64,000 nucleotides of DNA from Halocaridina rubra (lineage: Eukaryota > Arthropoda > Malacostraca > Decapoda > Atyidae): contig JAXCGZ010004148.1 of the NCBI GenBank assembly GCA_037179515.1, forward strand, positions 1 to 64,000, written 5' to 3'. Position numbers and translations under genes: made by a program. The notes beneath the pieces were generated by a model. That model was not told where the DNA came from. It ran no database searches and saw nothing but the letters and a program-made list of their open reading frames with translations. Below are positions 22,539 to 37,400 of the stretch, one piece after another (position 1 is the stretch's first letter; each line of letters begins with the position of its first letter).

Positions 22539-24519
22539 TGATTAATGTTTTCACAAATGTAATATGCTTAATTGATTATTGTATAGCACGAAGGAGATTG
22601 GGAATTGAATTAAATGCGAAAATGAAGCCACGAGTGAGGTTGGGGAATCTGTAATATGAACATAGTGGCATTCAGTTAGAATGCGTTCATTCCTAAGAAT
22701 AGCAGATATAAGCTATAAAGTTGGATTCCTTTTAACCTTCTGTGGTGTTTAGTTGGTAGCGCCTTTACTTAGTAATTATAAGTCCTAGGTTCGAGTCCAA
22801 GTCGGGGTAAAAAATGATTCATGTTCTCACATATGTAATGTGCTTAATTGATTATTGTATAGCCCGAATGAGATTGGGAATTGAATTAAATGCGAAAATG
22901 AAGCCACGAGTGAGGTTGGGGAATCTGTAATATGAACATAGTGGCATTCAGTTAGAATGCGTTCATTCCTAAGTATAGCAGATATAAGCTATAAGGTTGG
23001 ATTCCTTTTAACCTTCTGTGGTGTGTAGTTGGTATCGCCTTGACTTAGTAATTATAAGTTCTAGATTCGAGTCCCAGTCGGGGTAAAAAATGATTCATGT
23101 TTTCACATATGTAATGTGCTTAATTGATTATTGTATAGCCCAAATGAGATTGGGAATTTAATTAAATGCGAAAATGAAGCCACGAGTGAGGTTGGGGTAT
23201 CTGTAATATGAACATAGTGGCATTCAGTTAGAATGCGTTCAACCCTAAGTATAGCAGATATAAGCTATAAGGTTGGATTCCTTTTAACCTTCTGTGGTGT
23301 TTAGTTGGTAGCGCCTTGACTTAGTAATTATAAGTCCTAGGTTCGAGTCCCAGTCGGGGTAAAAAATGATTCATGTTTTCACATATGTAATGTGCTTAAT
23401 TGATTATTGTATAGAACGAATGAGATTGGGAATTGAATTAAATGCGAAATGAAGCCACGAGTGAGGTTGGGGAATCTGTAATATGAACATAGTGGCATTC
23501 AGTTAGAATGCGTTCATTCCTAAGTATAGCAGATATAAGCTATAAGGTTGGATTCCTTTTAACCTTCTATTGTGTGTAGTCGGTAGTGCCTTGACTTAGT
23601 AATTATAAGTCCTAGGTTCGAGTCCCAGTCAGGGTAAAAAATGATTCATGTTTTCACATATGTAATGTGCTTAATTAATTATTGTGTAGCCCGAATGAGA
23701 TTGGGAATTGAATTAAATGCGAAAATGAAGGCACGAGTGAGGTTGGGGAATCTGTAATATGAACATAGTGGCATTCAGTTAGAATGCGTTCATTCCTAAG
23801 TATAGCAGATATAAGCTATAAGGTTGGATTCCTTTTAACCTTCTGTGGTGTGTAGTTGGTAGCGCCTTGACTTAGTAATTATAAGTCCTAGGTTCAAGTC
23901 CCAGTCGGGGTAAAAAATTATTCATGTTTTCACATATGTAATGTGCTTAATTGATTATTGTATAGCCCGAATGAGATTGGGAATTGAATTAAATGCGAAA
24001 ATGAAGCCACGAGTGAGGTTGGGGTATCTGTAATATGAACATAGTGGCATTCAGTTAGAATGCGTTCATTCCTAATTATAGCAGATATAAGCTATAAGGT
24101 TGGATTCCTTTCAACCTTCTGTGGTGTGTAGTTGGCATTGCCTTGACTTAGTAATTATAAGTCTTAGGTTCGAGTCCCAGTCGGGGTAAAAAATGATTCA
24201 TGTTTTCACATATGTAATGTGCTTAATTGATTATTGTATAGCCCGAATGAGATTGGGAATGGAATTAAATGCGAAAATGAAGCTACGAGCGAGGTTGGGG
24301 AATCTGTAATATGAACATAGTGGCATTCAGTTAGAATGCGTTCATTCCTAAGTATAGCAGATATAAGCTATAAGGTGGGATTCCTTTTAACCTTCTGTGG
24401 TGTGTAGTTGGTAGCGCCTTGACTTAGTAATTATAAGTCCTAGGTTCGAGTCCCAGTCGGGGTAAAAAATTATTCATGTTTTCACATATGTAATGTGCTT
24501 AATTGATTATTGTATAGCC
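22539..24519 (+). repeat. End of the 29-unit domain; mixed units
   Basis: It contains a last TCTATTG unit (23566), the last GCACGAAGG unit (near 22587), single-base deletions (A3 in GCGAAATG near 23446), and a stretch with GCTACGAGCG, AAGGTGGGA and CCCGAGTGAG near 24282-24520. That stretch repeats 18211-18480. It is the transition to the 25-unit family. Confidence 0.65.
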
Positions 24520-27500
24520 CGAGTGAGATTGGGAATTGAATTAAATGCGAAAATGAAGCCACGAGTGAGGTTGGGGAATCTGTAATATGAACATAGTGGC
24601 ATTCAGTTAGAATGCGTTCATTCCTAAGTATAGCAGATATAAGCTATAAGGTTGGATTCCTTTTAACCTTCTGTGGTGTGTAGTTGGTAGCGCCTTGACT
24701 TAGTAATTATAAGTACTAGGTTTGGGTCCCAGTGGGGGTAAAAATGATTCATGTTTTCACATATGTAATGTGCTTAATTGATTATTGTATAGCCCGAATG
24801 AGATTGGGAATTGAATTAAATGCGAAAAAGAAGCCACGAGTGAGGTTGGGGAATCTGTAATATGAACATAGTGGCATTCAGTTAGAATGCGTTCATTCCT
24901 AAGTATAGCAGATATAAGCTATAAGGTGGGATTCCTTTTAACCTTCTGTTGTGTGTAGTTGGTAGCGCCTTGGCTTAGTAATTATAAGTCCTAGGCTCGA
25001 GTCCCAGTCGGGGTAAAAAATGATTCATGTTTTCACATATGTAATGTGCTTAATTGATTATTGTATAGCCCGAATGAGATTGGGAATTGAATTAAATGCG
25101 AAAATGAAGCCACGAGTGAGGTTGGGGAATCTGTAATATGAACATAGTGGCATTCAGTTAGAATGCGTTCATTCCTAAGTATAGCAGATATAAGCTATAA
25201 GGTTGGATTCCTTTTAACCTTTTGTGGTGTGTAGTTGGTAGCGCTTTGACTTAGTAATTATAAGTCCTAGGTTCGAGTCCCAGTCGGGGTAAAAAATGAT
25301 TCATGTTTTCACATATGTAATGTGCTTAATTGATTATTGTATAGCCCGAATGAGATTGGGAATTGAATTAAATGCGAAAATGAAGCCACGAGTGAGGTTG
25401 GGGAATCTGTAATATAAACATAGTGGCATTCAGTTAGAATGCGTTCATTCCTAAGTATAGCAGATATAAGCTATAAGGTTGGATTCCTTTTAACCTTCTG
25501 TGGTGTTTAGTTGGTAGCGCCTTGACTTAGTAATTATAAGTCCTAGGTTCGAGTCCCAGTCGGGGTAAAAAATGATTCATGTTTTCACATATGTAATGTG
25601 CTTAATTGATAATTGTATAGCCCGAATGAGATTGGGAATTGAATTAAATGCGAAAATGAAGCCACGAGTGAGGTTGGGGAATCTGTAATATGAACATAGT
25701 GGCATTCAGTTAGAATGCGTTCATTCCTAAGTATAGCAGATATAAGCTATAAGGTTGGATTCCTTTTAACCTTCTGTGGTGTGTAGTTGGAATCGCTTTG
25801 ACTTAGTAATTATAAGTCCTAGGTTCCGGTCCCAGTCGGGGTAAAAAATGATTCATGTTTTCACATATGTAATGTGCTTAATTGAGTATTGTATAGCCCG
25901 AATGAGATTGGGAATTGAATTAAATGCGAAAATGAAGCCACGAGTGAGGTTGGGGTATCTGTAATATGATCATAGTGGCATTCAGTCAGAATGCGTTCAA
26001 TCCTAAGTATAGCAGATAAAAGCTATTAGGTTGTATTCCTTTTAACCTTCTGTGGCGTGTAGTTGGTAGCGCCTTGACTTAGTAATTATAAGTCCTAGGA
26101 TCGAGTCCCAGTCGGGGTAAAAAATGATTCATGTTTTCACATATGTAATGTGCTTATTTGATTATTGTATAGCCCGAATGAGATTGGGAATTGAATTAAA
26201 TGCGAAAATGAAACCACGAGTTAGGTTTGGGAATCTGTAATATGAACATAGTGGCATTCAGTTAGAATGCGTTCATTCCTAAGTATAGCAGATATAAGCT
26301 ATAAGGTTGGATTCCTTTTAACCTTCTGTGGTGTGTAGTTGGTAGCGCCTTGACTTAGTAATTATAAGTCCTAGGTTCGAGTCCCAGTCGGGGTAAAAAA
26401 TGATTAATGTTTTCACATATGTAATGTGCTTAATTGATTATTGTATAGCCCGAATGAGATTGAGAATTAAATTAAATGCGAAAATGAGGCCACGAGTGAG
26501 GTTGGGGAATCTGTAATATTAACATAGTGGCATTCAGTTAGAATGCGTTCATTCCTAAGTATACCAGATATAAGCTATAAGGATGGATTCCTTTTAACCT
26601 TCTGTGGTGTGTAGTTGGTAGGGCCTTGACTTAGTAATTATAAGTCCTAGGTTCGAGTCCCAGTCGGGGTAAAAAATGATTCATGTTTTCACATATGTAA
26701 TGTGCTTAATTGATTATTGTATAGCCCGAATGAGATTGGGAATTGAATTAAATGCGAAAATGAAGCCACGAGTGAGGTTGGGGAATATGTAATATGAACA
26801 TAGTGGCATTCAGATAGAATGCGTTCATTCCTAAGTATAGCAGATATAAGCTATAAGGTTGGATTCCTTTTAACCTTCTGTGGTGTGTAGTTGGTAGCGC
26901 CTTGACTTAGTAATTATAAGTCTTAGGTTCGAGTCCCAGTCGGGGTAAAAAATGATTCATGTTTTCACATATGTAATGTGCTTAATTGATTATTGTATAG
27001 CCCGAGTGAGATTGGGAATTGAATTAAATGCGAAAATGAAGCCACAAGTGAGGTTGGGGTATCTGTAATATGAACATAGTTGCATTCAGTTAGAATGCGT
27101 TCATTACTAAGTAAAGCAGAAATAAGCTATAAGGTTGGATTCCTTTTAACCTTTTGTGGTGTGTAGTTGGTAGTGCCTTGACGTAGTAATTATAAGTCCT
27201 AGGTTCGAGTCCCCGTTGGGGTAAAAAAAATGATTCATGTTTTCACATATGTAATGTGCTTAATTGATTATTGTATAGCCCGAATGAGATTGGGAATTGA
27301 ATTAAATGCGAAAATGAAGCCACGAGTGAGGTTGGGGAATCTGTAATATGAACATAGTGGCATTCAGTTAGAATGCGTTCATTCCTAAGTATAGCAGATA
27401 TAAGCTATAAGGTTGGATTCCTTTTAACCTTCTGTGGTGTGTAGTTGGTATCGCTTTGACTTAGTAATTATAAGTCCAAGGTTCCGGTCCCAGTCGGGGT

Positions 27501-30500
27501 AAAAAATGATTCATGTTTTCACATATGCAATGTGCTTAATTGATTATTGTATAGCCCGAATGAGATTGGGAATTGAATTAAATGCGAAAATGAAGCCACG
27601 AGTGAGGTTGGGGTATCTGTAATATGATCATAGTGGCATTCAGTCAGAATGCGTTCAATCCTAAGTATAGCAGATAAAAGCTATAAGGTTGTATTCCTTT
27701 TAACCTTCTGTGGCGTGTAGTTGGTAGCGCCTTGACTTAGTAATTATAAGTCCTAGGTTCGAGTCCCAGTCGGGGTAAAAAATGATTCATGTTTTCACAT
27801 ATGTAATGTGCTTAATTGATTATTGTATAGCCCGAATGAGATTGGGAATTGAATTAAATGCGAAAATGAAGCCACGAGTGAGGTTCGGGTATCTGTAATA
27901 TGATCATAGTGGCATTCAGTCAGAATGCGTTCAATCCTAAGTATAGCAGATAAAAGCTATAAGGTTGTATTCCTTTTAACCTTCTGTGGTGTGTAGTTGG
28001 TAGCGCCTTGACTTAGTAATTATAAGTCCTAGGTTCGAGTCCCAGTCGGGGTAAAAAATGATTCATGTTTTCACATACGTAATGTGCTTAATTGATTATT
28101 GTATAGCCCGAGTGAGATTGGGAATTGAATTAAATGCGAAAATGAAGCCACGAGTGAGGTTGGGGAATCTGTAATATAAACATAGTGGCATTCAGTTAGA
28201 ATGCGTTCATTCCTAAGTATTGCAGATATAAGCTATAAGGTTGGATTCCTTTTAACCTTCTGTGGTGTTTAGTTGGTAGCGCCTTGACTTAGTAATTATA
28301 GGTCCTATGTTCGAGTCCCAGTCGGGGTAAAAAATGATTCATGTTTTCACATATGTAATGTGCTTAATTGATTATTGTATAGCCCGAATGAGATTGGGAA
28401 TTGAATTAAATGCGAAAATGAAGCCACGAGTGAGGTTGGGGAATATGAAATATGAACATAGTGGCATTCAGATAGAATGCGTTCATTCCAAAGTATAGCA
28501 GATATAAACTATAAGGATGGATTCCTTTTAACCTTTTGTGGTGTGTAGTTGGTAGCGCCTTGACTTAGTAATTATAAGTCCTAGGTTCGAGTCCAAGTCG
28601 GGGTAAAAAAAAATGATTCTTGTTTTCACATATGCAATGTGCTTAATTGATTATTGTATAGCCCGAATGAGATTGGGAATTGAATTAAATGCGAAAATGA
28701 AGCCACGAGTGAGGTTGGGGAATCTGTAATATAAACATAGTGGCATTCAGTTAGAATGCATTCATTCCTAAGTATAGCAGATATAAGCTATAAGGTTGGA
28801 TTCCTTTTAACCTCCTGTGGTGTGTAGTTGGTAGCGCCTTGACTTAGTAATTATAAGTCCTAGGTTTAAGTCCCAGTCGGGGTAAAAAATGATTCATGTT
28901 TTCACATATGTAATGTGCTTAATTGATTATTGTATAGCCCGAATGAGATTGGGAATTGAATTAAATGCGAAAATGAAGCCACGAGTGAGGTTGGGGTATC
29001 TTTAATATGAACATAGTGGCATTCAGTTAGAATGTGTTCATTCCTAAGTATAGCAGATATAAGCTATAAGGTTGGATTCCTTTTAACCTTCTGTGGTGTG
29101 TAGTTGGTAGCGCATTGACTTAGTAATTATATGTCCTAGGTTCGAGCACCAGTCGGGGTAAAAAATGATTCATGTTTTCACATATGTAATGTGCTTAATT
29201 GATTATTGTATAGCCCGAATGAGATTGGGAATTGAAATAAATGCGAAAATGAAGCCATGAGTGAGGTTGGGGAATATGTAATATGAACATAGTGGCATTC
29301 AGATAGAATGCGTTCATTCCTAAGTATAGCAGATATAAGCTATAAGGTTGGATTCCTTTTAACCTTCTGTGGTGTGTAGTTGGTAGCGCCTTGACTTAGT
29401 AATTATAAGTCCTAGGTTCGAGTCCCAGTCGGGGTAAAAAATGATTCATGTTTTCACATATGTAATGTGCTTAATTGATTATTGTATAGCCCGAGTGAGA
29501 TTGGGAATTGAATTAAATGCGAAAATGAAGCCACAAGTGAGGTTGGGGTATCTGTAATATGAACATAGTGGCATTCAGTTAGAATGCGTTCATTACTAAG
29601 TATAGCAGATATAAGCTATAAGGTTGGATTCCTTTTAACCTTTTGTGGTGTGTAGTTGGTAGCGCCTTGACTTAGTAATTATAAGTCCTAGGTTCGAGTC
29701 CCCGTTGGGGTAAAAAAAATGATTCATGTTTTCACATATGTAATGTGCTTAATTGATTATTGTATAGCCCGAATGAGATTGGGAATTGAATTAAATGCGA
29801 AAATGAAGCCATGAGTGAGGTTGGGGAATCTGTAATATGAACATAGTGGCATTCAGTTAGAATGCGTTCATTCCTAAGTATAGCAGATATAAGCTATAAG
29901 GTTGGATTCCTTTTAACCTTCTGTGGTGTGTAGTTGGTAGCTCCTTGACTTAGTAATTATAAGTCCTCGGTTCGATTCCCAGTTGGGGTAAAAAAAATGA
30001 TTCATGTTTTTGCATATGTAATGTGCTTAATTGATTATTGTATAGCCCGAATGATATTAGGAATTGAATTAAATGCGAAAATGAAGCCACGAGTGAGGTT
30101 GTTGAATCTGTAATATGAACATAGTGGCATTCAGTTAGAATGCGTTCATTCCTAAGTATAGAAGATATAAGCTATAAGGTTGGATTCCTTTTAACCTTCT
30201 GTGGTGTGTAGTTGGTAGCGCCTTGACTTAGTAATTATAAGTCCTAGGTTCGAGTCCCAGTCGGGGTAAAAAATGATTCATTTTTTCACATATGTAATGT
30301 GCTTAATTGATTATTGTATAGCCCGAATGAGATTGGGAATTGAATTAAATGCAAAAATGAAGCCACGAGTGAGGTTGGGGAATCTGTAATATGAACATAG
30401 TGGCATTCAGTTAGAATGCGTTCAATCCTAAGAATAGCAGATAAAAGCTATAAGGTTGTATTCCTTTTAACCTTCTGTGGCGTGTAGTTGGTAGCGCCTT

Positions 30501-31427
30501 GACTTAGTAATTATAAGTCCTAGGATCGAGTCCCAGTCGGGGTAAAAAATGATTCATGTTTTCACATATGTAATGTGCTTATTTGATTATTGTATAGCCC
30601 GAATGAGATTGGGAATTGAAATAAATGCGAAAATGAAACCACGAGTTAGGTTTGGGAATCTGTAATATGAACATAGCGGCATTCAGTTAGAATGCGTTCA
30701 TTCCTAAGTATAGCAGATATAAGCTATAAGGTTGGATTCCTTTTAACCTTCTGTGGTGTGTAGTTGGTAGCGCATTGACTTAGTAATTATAAGTCCTAGG
30801 TTCGAGTCCCAGTCGGGGTAAAAAATGATTAATGTTTTCACATATGTAATGTGCTTAATTGATTATTGTATAGCCCGAATGAGATTGAGAATTAAATTAA
30901 ATGCGAAAATGAAGCCACGAGTGAGGTTGGGGAATCTGTAATATTAACATAGTGGCATTCAGTTAGAATGCGTTCATTCCTAAGTATAGCAGATATAAGC
31001 TATAAGGATGGATTCCTTTTAACCTTCTGTGGTGTGTAGTTGGTAGGGCCTTGACTTAGTAATTATAAGTCCTAGGTTCGAGTCCCAGTCGGGGTAAAAA
31101 ATGATTCATGTTTTCACATATGTAATGTGCTTAATTGATTATTGTATAGCCCGAATGAGATTGGGAATTGAATTAAATGCGAAAATGAAGCCACGAGTGA
31201 GGTTGGGGAATATGTAATATGAACATAGTGGCATTCAGATAGAATGCGTTCATTCCTAAGTATAGCAGATATAAGCTATAAGGTTGGATTCCTTTTAACC
31301 TTCTGTGGTGTGTAGTTGGTAGCGCCTTGACTTAGTAATTATAAGTCCTAGGTTCGAGTCCCAGTCGGGGTAAAAAATGATTCATGTTTTCACATATGTA
31401 ATGTGCTTAATTGATTATTGTATAGCC
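24520..31427 (+). repeat. 25-unit higher-order repeat, copy 1 (6908 bp)
   Basis: A run of 25 units whose private variants all recur 6908 bp downstream. Checked examples are GTACTAGG 24713, GGAATCGC 25789, ATACCAGATA 26561, GTAAAGCAGAAAT 27111, GTCCAAGG 27474, ATAGGTCC near 28300, ATATGAAATATG 28443, GGTTTAAG near 28863, CGAGCACC near 29144, TTTTTGCATATG near 30008 and ATAGCGGC near 30673. No difference between the copies was noticed in the checked places. Boundaries are approximate because the exchange point lies inside shared CCCGAGTGAG sequence. Confidence 0.85.
30281..30286 (+). terminator. T6 tract in place of the T4
   Basis: GATTCATTTTTTCAC replaces GATTCATGTTTTCAC, a single G-to-T change that turns T4 into T6. 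It is repeated near 37189, 41336, 47975 and 54886, always in the unit following the TATAGAAGAT variant. Confidence 0.45.
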
Positions 31428-34400
31428 CGAGTGAGATTGGGAATTGAATTAAATGCGAAAATGAAGCCACGAGTGAGGTTGGGGAATCTGTAATATGAAC
31501 ATAGTGGCATTCAGTTAGAATGCGTTCATTCCTAAGTATAGCAGATATAAGCTATAAGGTTGGATTCCTTTTAACCTTCTGTGGTGTGTAGTTGGTAGCG
31601 CCTTGACTTAGTAATTATAAGTACTAGGTTTGGGTCCCAGTGGGGGTAAAAATGATTCATGTTTTCACATATGTAATGTGCTTAATTGATTATTGTATAG
31701 CCCGAATGAGATTGGGAATTGAATTAAATGCGAAAAAGAAGCCACGAGTGAGGTTGGGGAATCTGTAATATGAACATAGTGGCATTCAGTTAGAATGCGT
31801 TCATTCCTAAGTATAGCAGATATAAGCTATAAGGTGGGATTCCTTTTAACCTTCTGTTGTGTGTAGTTGGTAGCGCCTTGGCTTAGTAATTATAAGTCCT
31901 AGGCTCGAGTCCCAGTCGGGGTAAAAAATGATTCATGTTTTCACATATGTAATGTGCTTAATTGATTATTGTATAGCCCGAATGAGATTGGGAATTGAAT
32001 TAAATGCGAAAATGAAGCCACGAGTGAGGTTGGGGAATCTGTAATATGAACATAGTGGCATTCAGTTAGAATGCGTTCATTCCTAAGTATAGCAGATATA
32101 AGCTATAAGGTTGGATTCCTTTTAACCTTTTGTGGTGTGTAGTTGGTAGCGCTTTGACTTAGTAATTATAAGTCCTAGGTTCGAGTCCCAGTCGGGGTAA
32201 AAAATGATTCATGTTTTCACATATGTAATGTGCTTAATTGATTATTGTATAGCCCGAATGAGATTGGGAATTGAATTAAATGCGAAAATGAAGCCACGAG
32301 TGAGGTTGGGGAATCTGTAATATAAACATAGTGGCATTCAGTTAGAATGCGTTCATTCCTAAGTATAGCAGATATAAGCTATAAGGTTGGATTCCTTTTA
32401 ACCTTCTGTGGTGTTTAGTTGGTAGCGCCTTGACTTAGTAATTATAAGTCCTAGGTTCGAGTCCCAGTCGGGGTAAAAAATGATTCATGTTTTCACATAT
32501 GTAATGTGCTTAATTGATAATTGTATAGCCCGAATGAGATTGGGAATTGAATTAAATGCGAAAATGAAGCCACGAGTGAGGTTGGGGAATCTGTAATATG
32601 AACATAGTGGCATTCAGTTAGAATGCGTTCATTCCTAAGTATAGCAGATATAAGCTATAAGGTTGGATTCCTTTTAACCTTCTGTGGTGTGTAGTTGGAA
32701 TCGCTTTGACTTAGTAATTATAAGTCCTAGGTTCCGGTCCCAGTCGGGGTAAAAAATGATTCATGTTTTCACATATGTAATGTGCTTAATTGAGTATTGT
32801 ATAGCCCGAATGAGATTGGGAATTGAATTAAATGCGAAAATGAAGCCACGAGTGAGGTTGGGGTATCTGTAATATGATCATAGTGGCATTCAGTCAGAAT
32901 GCGTTCAATCCTAAGTATAGCAGATAAAAGCTATTAGGTTGTATTCCTTTTAACCTTCTGTGGCGTGTAGTTGGTAGCGCCTTGACTTAGTAATTATAAG
33001 TCCTAGGATCGAGTCCCAGTCGGGGTAAAAAATGATTCATGTTTTCACATATGTAATGTGCTTATTTGATTATTGTATAGCCCGAATGAGATTGGGAATT
33101 GAATTAAATGCGAAAATGAAACCACGAGTTAGGTTTGGGAATCTGTAATATGAACATAGTGGCATTCAGTTAGAATGCGTTCATTCCTAAGTATAGCAGA
33201 TATAAGCTATAAGGTTGGATTCCTTTTAACCTTCTGTGGTGTGTAGTTGGTAGCGCCTTGACTTAGTAATTATAAGTCCTAGGTTCGAGTCCCAGTCGGG
33301 GTAAAAAATGATTAATGTTTTCACATATGTAATGTGCTTAATTGATTATTGTATAGCCCGAATGAGATTGAGAATTAAATTAAATGCGAAAATGAGGCCA
33401 CGAGTGAGGTTGGGGAATCTGTAATATTAACATAGTGGCATTCAGTTAGAATGCGTTCATTCCTAAGTATACCAGATATAAGCTATAAGGATGGATTCCT
33501 TTTAACCTTCTGTGGTGTGTAGTTGGTAGGGCCTTGACTTAGTAATTATAAGTCCTAGGTTCGAGTCCCAGTCGGGGTAAAAAATGATTCATGTTTTCAC
33601 ATATGTAATGTGCTTAATTGATTATTGTATAGCCCGAATGAGATTGGGAATTGAATTAAATGCGAAAATGAAGCCACGAGTGAGGTTGGGGAATATGTAA
33701 TATGAACATAGTGGCATTCAGATAGAATGCGTTCATTCCTAAGTATAGCAGATATAAGCTATAAGGTTGGATTCCTTTTAACCTTCTGTGGTGTGTAGTT
33801 GGTAGCGCCTTGACTTAGTAATTATAAGTCTTAGGTTCGAGTCCCAGTCGGGGTAAAAAATGATTCATGTTTTCACATATGTAATGTGCTTAATTGATTA
33901 TTGTATAGCCCGAGTGAGATTGGGAATTGAATTAAATGCGAAAATGAAGCCACAAGTGAGGTTGGGGTATCTGTAATATGAACATAGTTGCATTCAGTTA
34001 GAATGCGTTCATTACTAAGTAAAGCAGAAATAAGCTATAAGGTTGGATTCCTTTTAACCTTTTGTGGTGTGTAGTTGGTAGTGCCTTGACGTAGTAATTA
34101 TAAGTCCTAGGTTCGAGTCCCCGTTGGGGTAAAAAAAATGATTCATGTTTTCACATATGTAATGTGCTTAATTGATTATTGTATAGCCCGAATGAGATTG
34201 GGAATTGAATTAAATGCGAAAATGAAGCCACGAGTGAGGTTGGGGAATCTGTAATATGAACATAGTGGCATTCAGTTAGAATGCGTTCATTCCTAAGTAT
34301 AGCAGATATAAGCTATAAGGTTGGATTCCTTTTAACCTTCTGTGGTGTGTAGTTGGTATCGCTTTGACTTAGTAATTATAAGTCCAAGGTTCCGGTCCCA

Positions 34401-37400
34401 GTCGGGGTAAAAAATGATTCATGTTTTCACATATGCAATGTGCTTAATTGATTATTGTATAGCCCGAATGAGATTGGGAATTGAATTAAATGCGAAAATG
34501 AAGCCACGAGTGAGGTTGGGGTATCTGTAATATGATCATAGTGGCATTCAGTCAGAATGCGTTCAATCCTAAGTATAGCAGATAAAAGCTATAAGGTTGT
34601 ATTCCTTTTAACCTTCTGTGGCGTGTAGTTGGTAGCGCCTTGACTTAGTAATTATAAGTCCTAGGTTCGAGTCCCAGTCGGGGTAAAAAATGATTCATGT
34701 TTTCACATATGTAATGTGCTTAATTGATTATTGTATAGCCCGAATGAGATTGGGAATTGAATTAAATGCGAAAATGAAGCCACGAGTGAGGTTCGGGTAT
34801 CTGTAATATGATCATAGTGGCATTCAGTCAGAATGCGTTCAATCCTAAGTATAGCAGATAAAAGCTATAAGGTTGTATTCCTTTTAACCTTCTGTGGTGT
34901 GTAGTTGGTAGCGCCTTGACTTAGTAATTATAAGTCCTAGGTTCGAGTCCCAGTCGGGGTAAAAAATGATTCATGTTTTCACATACGTAATGTGCTTAAT
35001 TGATTATTGTATAGCCCGAGTGAGATTGGGAATTGAATTAAATGCGAAAATGAAGCCACGAGTGAGGTTGGGGAATCTGTAATATAAACATAGTGGCATT
35101 CAGTTAGAATGCGTTCATTCCTAAGTATTGCAGATATAAGCTATAAGGTTGGATTCCTTTTAACCTTCTGTGGTGTTTAGTTGGTAGCGCCTTGACTTAG
35201 TAATTATAGGTCCTATGTTCGAGTCCCAGTCGGGGTAAAAAATGATTCATGTTTTCACATATGTAATGTGCTTAATTGATTATTGTATAGCCCGAATGAG
35301 ATTGGGAATTGAATTAAATGCGAAAATGAAGCCACGAGTGAGGTTGGGGAATATGAAATATGAACATAGTGGCATTCAGATAGAATGCGTTCATTCCAAA
35401 GTATAGCAGATATAAACTATAAGGATGGATTCCTTTTAACCTTTTGTGGTGTGTAGTTGGTAGCGCCTTGACTTAGTAATTATAAGTCCTAGGTTCGAGT
35501 CCAAGTCGGGGTAAAAAAAAATGATTCTTGTTTTCACATATGCAATGTGCTTAATTGATTATTGTATAGCCCGAATGAGATTGGGAATTGAATTAAATGC
35601 GAAAATGAAGCCACGAGTGAGGTTGGGGAATCTGTAATATAAACATAGTGGCATTCAGTTAGAATGCATTCATTCCTAAGTATAGCAGATATAAGCTATA
35701 AGGTTGGATTCCTTTTAACCTCCTGTGGTGTGTAGTTGGTAGCGCCTTGACTTAGTAATTATAAGTCCTAGGTTTAAGTCCCAGTCGGGGTAAAAAATGA
35801 TTCATGTTTTCACATATGTAATGTGCTTAATTGATTATTGTATAGCCCGAATGAGATTGGGAATTGAATTAAATGCGAAAATGAAGCCACGAGTGAGGTT
35901 GGGGTATCTTTAATATGAACATAGTGGCATTCAGTTAGAATGTGTTCATTCCTAAGTATAGCAGATATAAGCTATAAGGTTGGATTCCTTTTAACCTTCT
36001 GTGGTGTGTAGTTGGTAGCGCATTGACTTAGTAATTATATGTCCTAGGTTCGAGCACCAGTCGGGGTAAAAAATGATTCATGTTTTCACATATGTAATGT
36101 GCTTAATTGATTATTGTATAGCCCGAATGAGATTGGGAATTGAAATAAATGCGAAAATGAAGCCATGAGTGAGGTTGGGGAATATGTAATATGAACATAG
36201 TGGCATTCAGATAGAATGCGTTCATTCCTAAGTATAGCAGATATAAGCTATAAGGTTGGATTCCTTTTAACCTTCTGTGGTGTGTAGTTGGTAGCGCCTT
36301 GACTTAGTAATTATAAGTCCTAGGTTCGAGTCCCAGTCGGGGTAAAAAATGATTCATGTTTTCACATATGTAATGTGCTTAATTGATTATTGTATAGCCC
36401 GAGTGAGATTGGGAATTGAATTAAATGCGAAAATGAAGCCACAAGTGAGGTTGGGGTATCTGTAATATGAACATAGTGGCATTCAGTTAGAATGCGTTCA
36501 TTACTAAGTATAGCAGATATAAGCTATAAGGTTGGATTCCTTTTAACCTTTTGTGGTGTGTAGTTGGTAGCGCCTTGACTTAGTAATTATAAGTCCTAGG
36601 TTCGAGTCCCCGTTGGGGTAAAAAAAATGATTCATGTTTTCACATATGTAATGTGCTTAATTGATTATTGTATAGCCCGAATGAGATTGGGAATTGAATT
36701 AAATGCGAAAATGAAGCCATGAGTGAGGTTGGGGAATCTGTAATATGAACATAGTGGCATTCAGTTAGAATGCGTTCATTCCTAAGTATAGCAGATATAA
36801 GCTATAAGGTTGGATTCCTTTTAACCTTCTGTGGTGTGTAGTTGGTAGCTCCTTGACTTAGTAATTATAAGTCCTCGGTTCGATTCCCAGTTGGGGTAAA
36901 AAAAATGATTCATGTTTTTGCATATGTAATGTGCTTAATTGATTATTGTATAGCCCGAATGATATTAGGAATTGAATTAAATGCGAAAATGAAGCCACGA
37001 GTGAGGTTGTTGAATCTGTAATATGAACATAGTGGCATTCAGTTAGAATGCGTTCATTCCTAAGTATAGAAGATATAAGCTATAAGGTTGGATTCCTTTT
37101 AACCTTCTGTGGTGTGTAGTTGGTAGCGCCTTGACTTAGTAATTATAAGTCCTAGGTTCGAGTCCCAGTCGGGGTAAAAAATGATTCATTTTTTCACATA
37201 TGTAATGTGCTTAATTGATTATTGTATAGCCCGAATGAGATTGGGAATTGAATTAAATGCAAAAATGAAGCCACGAGTGAGGTTGGGGAATCTGTAATAT
37301 GAACATAGTGGCATTCAGTTAGAATGCGTTCAATCCTAAGAATAGCAGATAAAAGCTATAAGGTTGTATTCCTTTTAACCTTCTGTGGCGTGTAGTTGGT

